Assembly: GCA_902492455.1 (NCBI GenBank)
Contig: CABULH010000017.1
Location: 10,195-74,194 of the forward strand
DNA length: 64,000 nt
Direction of reading: 5' to 3'
DNA from: an uncultured Oscillospiraceae bacterium
GTDB lineage: Bacteria > Bacillota > Clostridia > Oscillospirales > Acutalibacteraceae
Shown here: one piece after another, positions 60,601 through 64,000 of the stretch
Layout: each line of letters starts with the position of its first letter
Numbering within the stretch: the stretch's first letter is position 1
Notes under the pieces: generated by a model
What the model was told of the DNA's origin: nothing
The model's input: only the letters and a program-made list of their open reading frames with translations
Database searches by the model: none
Program-made: the position numbers and the translations under genes

Positions 60601-63447
60601 TCGTCAGATGGAGATTTGTCATTCAACGCCATCCGTACAGAATCCTTAACGCCGAACCAGACGAGAACGACGGAAGAAAGCGCAAAATACGGGTACGATT
60701 TGTACTATTATGAAAAGGGAACGGTATTTAATGACGGCGAAAGCAATATGGTTATTGACAGACCGGCGTTTATGATTCCGGGAGTAAAGGCCATTTTTGC
60801 GTTGGATGGTGAAAAGAGAAATTTTATTCATCATGAGTTGTTTCATCAATTCTTTTCTGAGGGACAAGCAAATGCAGTAGACTTGGTTTCGAAGACAAAG
60901 GAAAAAATATTTCTTGATTCAGATGCGTTTAACGCATATAAAAAATCTGTATATCGTTCCTACAAAGCAAAAGTACCTATGAATCTCGTCTTGGAAGAAA
61001 TTACTTGCGATTTGTGTGAATATGCGTTATCGGGATCACAAGAAATGTATAGCCGGTTGGAGGGTTTATTCGAACCCGGGGCGCTGGAGGCTCTTTGTAA
61101 GGAAGCAAGAAGGGTGTTTGCGGCCAACCGAACCGGGAAGCAAGTTGGTGAAGGAAGTTCACAAAACCAGCCGTCTTCAGACCGGAAATCCCGGTATTAC
61201 CTGGAGGAAACAGGAGAGAGGAATGTGAACAATATTCACAATGCTTCTCAAGAAAAGGCAAAACCGTTGAGTGCGGAAGCGGCGGTGAACACAGAGAAGG
61301 GACAGGCCCAGCAAACCACGGTGCAGGGGATAGCAAAGGTGACGGACGGCGAGGTGGAGGTTAAGCTGCGGGAAGGAAAGACAGTGCCGCTTGCCGATGT
61401 CGAGTTCACCAATCCGACGCTGGGAAGTTTGTATGAGGCCGCGGGGAACTACGTTACCGGCACCGCCAAGGCGTTTGTGGCCGGATACGATGGAAGTCTG
61501 CCGCTGACCCAGTATCAAGCGGCATTCGAGTTTATCCATAACCAGGCGATGCGGGGAGCAACGCTGGAGTCAGCGGTAAAACAAGCGGGTGCCATGGGCG
61601 GCATGATGAGTGAGAAGGCTCGAATGCTGGCTTATAACAGCGGACTAATGGAATCACGGGCATTGCCAAACGGTGAAAATAGTGGTACCATGAACGCAGA
61701 AGGGAGCGGTGAATATGGCGGAGAAAAAGAAATCGATATTCGACAATATCAGGGTTCCCCTGGGCGATCCAGAGGATTCCAATTTGACACCGGAAGTGTT
61801 GAGGGACAAAATGAAACAGGAAATCGAGGAAGCTATGATGAATCCGGAGTTAATGAAACAGATAGAGGAGGACAGACAGCATCTGAGAGAGTTGAAGGAA
61901 AAGCAAAGCAAAGAATAACAGTGTCCTCATCGGATGGAGATTTATCTTTTGATGCCATTTATTACGACGTCCTCACTTCAAATCAGGCAAAGGTCGTTGA
62001 GGAAAGTAAAAAATATGGCTATGATTTGTACTATTACTCGAAAGGTACAGTATTCAATGATGGCACCAGTGATATGGTGATTGATAGACCTGCGTTTATG
62101 ATCCCTGGGCTTAATGCTATTTTTGCTTTGGATGGAGAGAATGTAGATTTTCTGCACCATGAATTATTTCACCAATTCCTTTTTAAGAATAGACACGGCG
62201 AGAAAGCATTTTTGAATAGTGTCAAAAATGCTATTAATGAGGATTCATCTAGATTGCTATGGTATAGACAGCAAGCAAACACTTCATATCATAGAAAGGT
62301 ACGTCTAGATCTCGTTCTTGAAGAAATCACCTGTGATCTGTGCGAATATGCCATGTCGGGATCGAAGATGATGCGGACACGATTGGAGGGTTTATTCGAA
62401 CCCGGGACGCTGGATGCTCTTTGTAAGGAAGCAAGGAAGGTATTTGCGGCCAACCGAACCGGGAAGCGAATTGGCGAAGGAAATTCACAAAACCAGTCGT
62501 CCTCAGACCGGAATCCCCGGTATTACCTGGAGGAATCGGCGGAGACGAATGCGGATAATGTGAATAAAATTCACAATTTGCAGGCGGAGAAAAGCGCGCC
62601 CTCATCCGCTGACGGGAATTCAGATAATGTGAATAATATTCACACAGGCGAAATGCTGGCAAGCCTGCGGGAAGCGGGGGCGTATGAAGGGTTGTCCGCC
62701 TACCTGCTGCGGCAGGCGATTCCGCAGGCGGAAGGAAGCAGCCTGGCGGCGTTGGTGCGGGACAGGCAGGCGCAGGCTCCCGGACTCAGCCGAACCCAGG
62801 CGGTGCAGGATTTGGCGGCGGAATATGTGGACAGCCGTCTCTTTACCGATGCGGATGCTATCCGACAGTTGGCAGAGGCCCGCCCGGAAACCGCCCGGCA
62901 GATTCTGGATTGGCTCCGTTCCGCCGAATCCCCCGATGAATCCCTGATCCAAGCCGAAAAGCTGTATACCCAGGCGTTGGGGGAAGGGGAACAGGTCAAT
63001 TCCATGGAAGCAGTTTCCAATAAAGTGGAAATGACAGGGGATAGTAGTCCTAGGTTTTCAGAAATGTCTGATGAAGAAATAAGTAATGTCATAGAATCTT
63101 TAAGAGTAAAAGCACCTATAGCGATACCCGAGTCAGCAGCGGCAAAAGCAAAATCCATGAAGGATGGTTATGAACAAATAACCTATAAATGGAACGATGA
63201 GTCATATAAATATGAAGTAAGGTGGCATACAAGAACTTCAGGGGCCCCCATATCACAAGGAAACACTTGGGTTATACAAAGAAGAAAACCGGGTATGGGT
63301 AGAAACAAACCATATTCTGAGTTTCTAATTAGTCCACATCAGTGGATAGAGGGTTATAAATGGTACGATGCAATTGCTGCTCGTAGGGATGGAATTTCAA
63401 CACTAGAGCAAGAGTCCATTTTAGACAGAGGACATTGGAAGGAGTGA
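57649..63447 (+). CDS. Giant toxin 4: 1932 residues, three zincin domains
   Basis: The protein starts MPTFTEYLLNRKSG after GAGGAAAACC. A coiled part to about 300 and a hydrophobic part to about 530 differ from giants 1 and 2; a unique segment (GYLHFNDAGDIDGYVSIAKD) follows. HEGLH is at 807-811 and HHELFH appears twice, with HExxH at 1062-1066 and 1504-1508, separated by the TVQGIAKVTDGEVEV domain. The tip from about 1780 (YEVRWHTRTSGAP, WVIQRRKPG) resembles polymorphic toxin type 30-like ends; this match is weak. Three small ORFs are embedded. Confidence 0.8.
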   Translation: MPTFTEYLLNRKSGNTMNAEKTESGFQAYLTGRKAQEWAESVNSFSKKMENDFNIRQNQYQTGDSIRQYADGLSGDLEKLQQGYLYAQRYANQIADEEKRKEYLQGISNAKSYLSNLPQELKKEEEFWNQFENEEIYREWAHSQELQSKSLEEIQDMLKDLEQQKKQAIEEHAGTELFDWATTKKQKEKMYWDEDAEKEIKLLQATKYSKLLESGLAKGYVPVEDPELWKTVSKSDKDYSYINNIYGYKDRAALSGVVGQSYLNYLTDDEKSLYNYLYNKEGKESGKEYLDTLMDTLKRREGGEIAERVEENPWMTWVAPLPIGINQFTDGLTGFFADEPAVSSWQYAGEQIRENIKAGPSFLGSNMGQWAFDLGVGLSNAIPSLAVSTAIGGPAGTAMAVGLNGLSAAGNKYQQALFQGYSPSQARTYGIVGGALDGTLSYLFSAIPGLGKASSKLTSKVAQTITNTAARTSATIGIKALGNGFEGYLQKALDPMVRNLTLGEKNEFRLFSEEALYEGIQGVIMGGIYSAVEAGANRVRNPFYDVYGTRGKVSVQRDADGNVSGYLHFNDAGDIDGYVSIAKDPARALKKRFTTYGSIDGYAYIDRNGVTQYGRINGDGELVTGSFVPRADSVTGEARPGSTGTYTGNQSLQNLQENGRMGLEGSENTSGYIYNDGGIRTGDQGGGEKALDGRTTSEETRTYREDSQSFQRRASETIQGDPVRRLDKHGTGQIAYIPAQQVAADSEAGRAELGLRKLGASVVVTEGNFETNRNGLTTLHTDASTAPDGTIYISDKTKIPAEQIVSHEGLHFLQRQGSPLYNDFYDTILANINFDSKIYDNVARRINEKHYGGRLDLDDPDSVIPIFTELTAYIHEWLTVDPEHAKNTFGGMFRDWDAVVEASRALREAMDRGVQTEGSGEYGGEKEIDIRQYQGSPGGLDGRGEPGDGQRPGIFGLVGENFGRTSDLAASSQGEKTKQRITLSSSDGDLSFNAIRTESLTPNQTRTTEESAKYGYDLYYYEKGTVFNDGESNMVIDRPAFMIPGVKAIFALDGEKRNFIHHELFHQFFSEGQANAVDLVSKTKEKIFLDSDAFNAYKKSVYRSYKAKVPMNLVLEEITCDLCEYALSGSQEMYSRLEGLFEPGALEALCKEARRVFAANRTGKQVGEGSSQNQPSSDRKSRYYLEETGERNVNNIHNASQEKAKPLSAEAAVNTEKGQAQQTTVQGIAKVTDGEVEVKLREGKTVPLADVEFTNPTLGSLYEAAGNYVTGTAKAFVAGYDGSLPLTQYQAAFEFIHNQAMRGATLESAVKQAGAMGGMMSEKARMLAYNSGLMESRALPNGENSGTMNAEGSGEYGGEKEIDIRQYQGSPGRSRGFQFDTGSVEGQNETGNRGSYDESGVNETDRGGQTASERVEGKAKQRITVSSSDGDLSFDAIYYDVLTSNQAKVVEESKKYGYDLYYYSKGTVFNDGTSDMVIDRPAFMIPGLNAIFALDGENVDFLHHELFHQFLFKNRHGEKAFLNSVKNAINEDSSRLLWYRQQANTSYHRKVRLDLVLEEITCDLCEYAMSGSKMMRTRLEGLFEPGTLDALCKEARKVFAANRTGKRIGEGNSQNQSSSDRNPRYYLEESAETNADNVNKIHNLQAEKSAPSSADGNSDNVNNIHTGEMLASLREAGAYEGLSAYLLRQAIPQAEGSSLAALVRDRQAQAPGLSRTQAVQDLAAEYVDSRLFTDADAIRQLAEARPETARQILDWLRSAESPDESLIQAEKLYTQALGEGEQVNSMEAVSNKVEMTGDSSPRFSEMSDEEISNVIESLRVKAPIAIPESAAAKAKSMKDGYEQITYKWNDESYKYEVRWHTRTSGAPISQGNTWVIQRRKPGMGRNKPYSEFLISPHQWIEGYKWYDAIAARRDGISTLEQESILDRGHWKE
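59602..59630 (+). promoter_or_regulatory. Internal junction promoter-like element 6
   Basis: TTGCAA (59602-59607) and TAGGAT (59625-59630) with a 17-bp spacer, 27 bases before the SpA4 start. Confidence 0.5.
59657..59851 (+). CDS. Embedded small ORF SpA4 (+1 frame of giant 4)
   Basis: The 64-residue protein (GTG start, then GTYITMEEFEQAIKEGAKKP and TEEQRRKRRELTEKIRSLSK) aligns end to end with SpA3. The GTG at 59657 stands at the same place and distance from AAGGGAG (11 bases) as the SpA3 ATG. It ends before GQIAYIPA. Confidence 0.55.
   Translation: MGTYITMEEFEQAIKEGAKKPLTEEQRRKRRELTEKIRSLSKEERLKLFKETQFDDWTNTVQDK
60413..60592 (+). CDS. Embedded small ORF SpB3 (+1 frame of giant 4)
   Basis: The 59-residue protein is almost identical to SpB1 for 35 residues (MAEKKKSIFDNIRVPLEDLT) and then differs (LDWSEKISEELATWQQ). 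GAAGGGAG lies eight bases before the ATG. It stops at the start of the first HHELFH domain. Confidence 0.55.
   Translation: MAEKKKSIFDNIRVPLEDLTEEESRAMDNDPEFLDWSEKISEELATWQQAHKEKKQNKE
61663..61691 (+). promoter_or_regulatory. Internal junction promoter-like element 7
   Basis: TTGCCA and TACCAT, both diverged, keep the 17-bp spacer, 23 bases before SpB4. This is the only SpB copy with the element. Confidence 0.35.
61715..61918 (+). CDS. Embedded small ORF SpB4 (+1 frame of giant 4)
   Basis: The 67-residue protein begins like SpB1 (MAEKKKSIFDNIRVPLGDPE) and then has a different helical end (LTPEVLRDKMKQEIEEAMMN). AAGGGAG lies eight bases before the ATG. It stops at the start of the third zincin domain. 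Confidence 0.55.
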   Translation: MAEKKKSIFDNIRVPLGDPEDSNLTPEVLRDKMKQEIEEAMMNPELMKQIEEDRQHLRELKEKQSKE

Positions 63448-63451
63448 GAGT

Positions 63452-63832
63452 ATGATAGAAACAAAGTATATACAGGGATTCGAGGAAGAGGGAGAAGTGT
63501 TTGTATATTCTGCAAACAAGGCTGATAACAGAGGGTTAAGAATATGGGAAGGATATTTTGAAAATCTGTTGTCAGGCTGTTATAGTGAGCATTTTCAACC
63601 TGGTGGATTAATGGAATGTTATTGTAACCAAAATGGGTTTTACGAGGAATCTCCCTGGAAAATAAAAAACTTGAAAGTTGCTATAAATGATTTGGAAGGT
63701 TTCAAGGCAGATAATGTTGAAACAACTATACCAGAGATGAAGAAAACTGTACTAGCATTGAAGGATGAGCTTGTTTCTTTTATAAAAGAGGCTCTTGAAA
63801 ACAAAAGAGAAGTATTAATAGAATATAATTAA
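63452..63832 (+). CDS. Putative immunity protein 4
   Basis: The 126-residue AT-rich protein (MIETKYIQGFEEEGEVFVYS...) begins four bases after the toxin 4 stop, with GGAAGGAGTGAGAG overlapping it. It is acidic with a helical end. I do not recognise the family. Unlike the others it has no terminator before the next fragment. Confidence 0.65.
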   Translation: MIETKYIQGFEEEGEVFVYSANKADNRGLRIWEGYFENLLSGCYSEHFQPGGLMECYCNQNGFYEESPWKIKNLKVAINDLEGFKADNVETTIPEMKKTVLALKDELVSFIKEALENKREVLIEYN

Positions 63833-63849
63833 GTTCTATCGAGGCCTGC

Positions 63850-64000
63850 GTGAATAATATTCACACAGGCAAATTGCTGGCAAGCCTGCGGGAAGCGGGG
63901 GCGTATGAAGGGTTGTCTGCCTATCTGCTGCGGCAGGCGATTCCTCAGGCGGAAGGAAGCAGCCTGGCGGCGTTGGTGCGGGACAGGCAGGCGCAGGCTC
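63850..64000 (+). pseudogene. Start of another headless cassette (continues past window)
   Basis: Starting exactly with GTGAATAATATTCAC, the bases match 48147-48300 and 62629-62780 (HTG.LLASLREAGAYEGLSAYLL), the helical domain before tips 1 and 4. No ribosome site is present. A further tip and immunity gene probably follow. Confidence 0.7.

Noticed and set aside
44727..63447. Diversity-generating retroelement creating the variable tips
   Set aside because: No reverse transcriptase or template repeat is present, and the tips are unrelated sequences rather than adenine-specific variants.

Overview
The window looks like chromosome of a GC-rich member of the Clostridia (Oscillospirales-like gut anaerobe). 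The evidence is high G+C with strong AGGAGG ribosome binding sites, sigma-A promoters with 17-bp spacers, frequent TTG/GTG starts, and gene families typical of such genomes (BlaI/M56 pair, SdpR/SdpI, DivIVA-domain protein, YdbC/PC4 protein). The taxonomic call is inference; there is no rRNA or tRNA in the window.

Positions 1-30,116 are host chromosome. They hold dispersed cobalamin genes on the minus strand (precorrin-2 dehydrogenase-like, cobC, cobS, cobT) mixed with unrelated genes, then uppP, a toxin/immunity islet inserted beside uppP (15.1-16.6 kb), a BlaI/M56-M23 pair with an M23 hydrolase, a transglutaminase-like lipoprotein, a CofE-like ligase, a nest of tiny ribbon-helix-helix regulators each under its own inverted repeat (23.7-25.0 kb), a HAD phosphatase, and an ArsR/SdpI/ABC operon. 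A dispersed repeat family fills many intergenic gaps; its stems change sequence from copy to copy but keep pairing.

Positions 30.1-31.0 kb hold repeats and a candidate type I toxin/antisense-RNA locus inside a 15-bp inverted repeat. From about 31.0 kb the window is prophage: small replication-region genes, terminase small and large subunits, scaffold, HK97-like capsid, portal, head-completion protein, a large stabilisation/tail-nozzle-like protein and a Gln/Ala-rich protein. No tape measure, sheath or tail tube is seen, which suggests a short-tailed phage whose large proteins are ejected with the DNA. Integrase and lysis genes are not in the window.

Positions 44.7-64.0 kb are the most unusual part: an array of giant proteins (1382, 1286 and 1932 aa, plus a 744-codon headless copy). 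Each has a variable amino-terminal and hydrophobic part, a conserved middle with one to three HExxH zincin-like domains, and a different AT-rich carboxy-terminal tip followed at once by a small immunity-type gene. Headless gene copies lie between the pairs, usually after a terminator hairpin. This is the layout of a polymorphic toxin locus that swaps tips by homologous recombination, apparently carried on phage internal proteins. Inside the giant genes, in the +1 frame, lie eight small ORFs of two families (called SpA and SpB here). They have good ribosome binding sites, a promoter-like element precedes five of them, and each stops exactly where a zincin domain begins. Two DNA signatures mark module junctions: TTGCA(A/T)-N17-TAGGAT and the palindrome GTGAATAATATTCAC. 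The overprinted small proteins and the DNA-level module boundaries are the best candidates for an undescribed system here.
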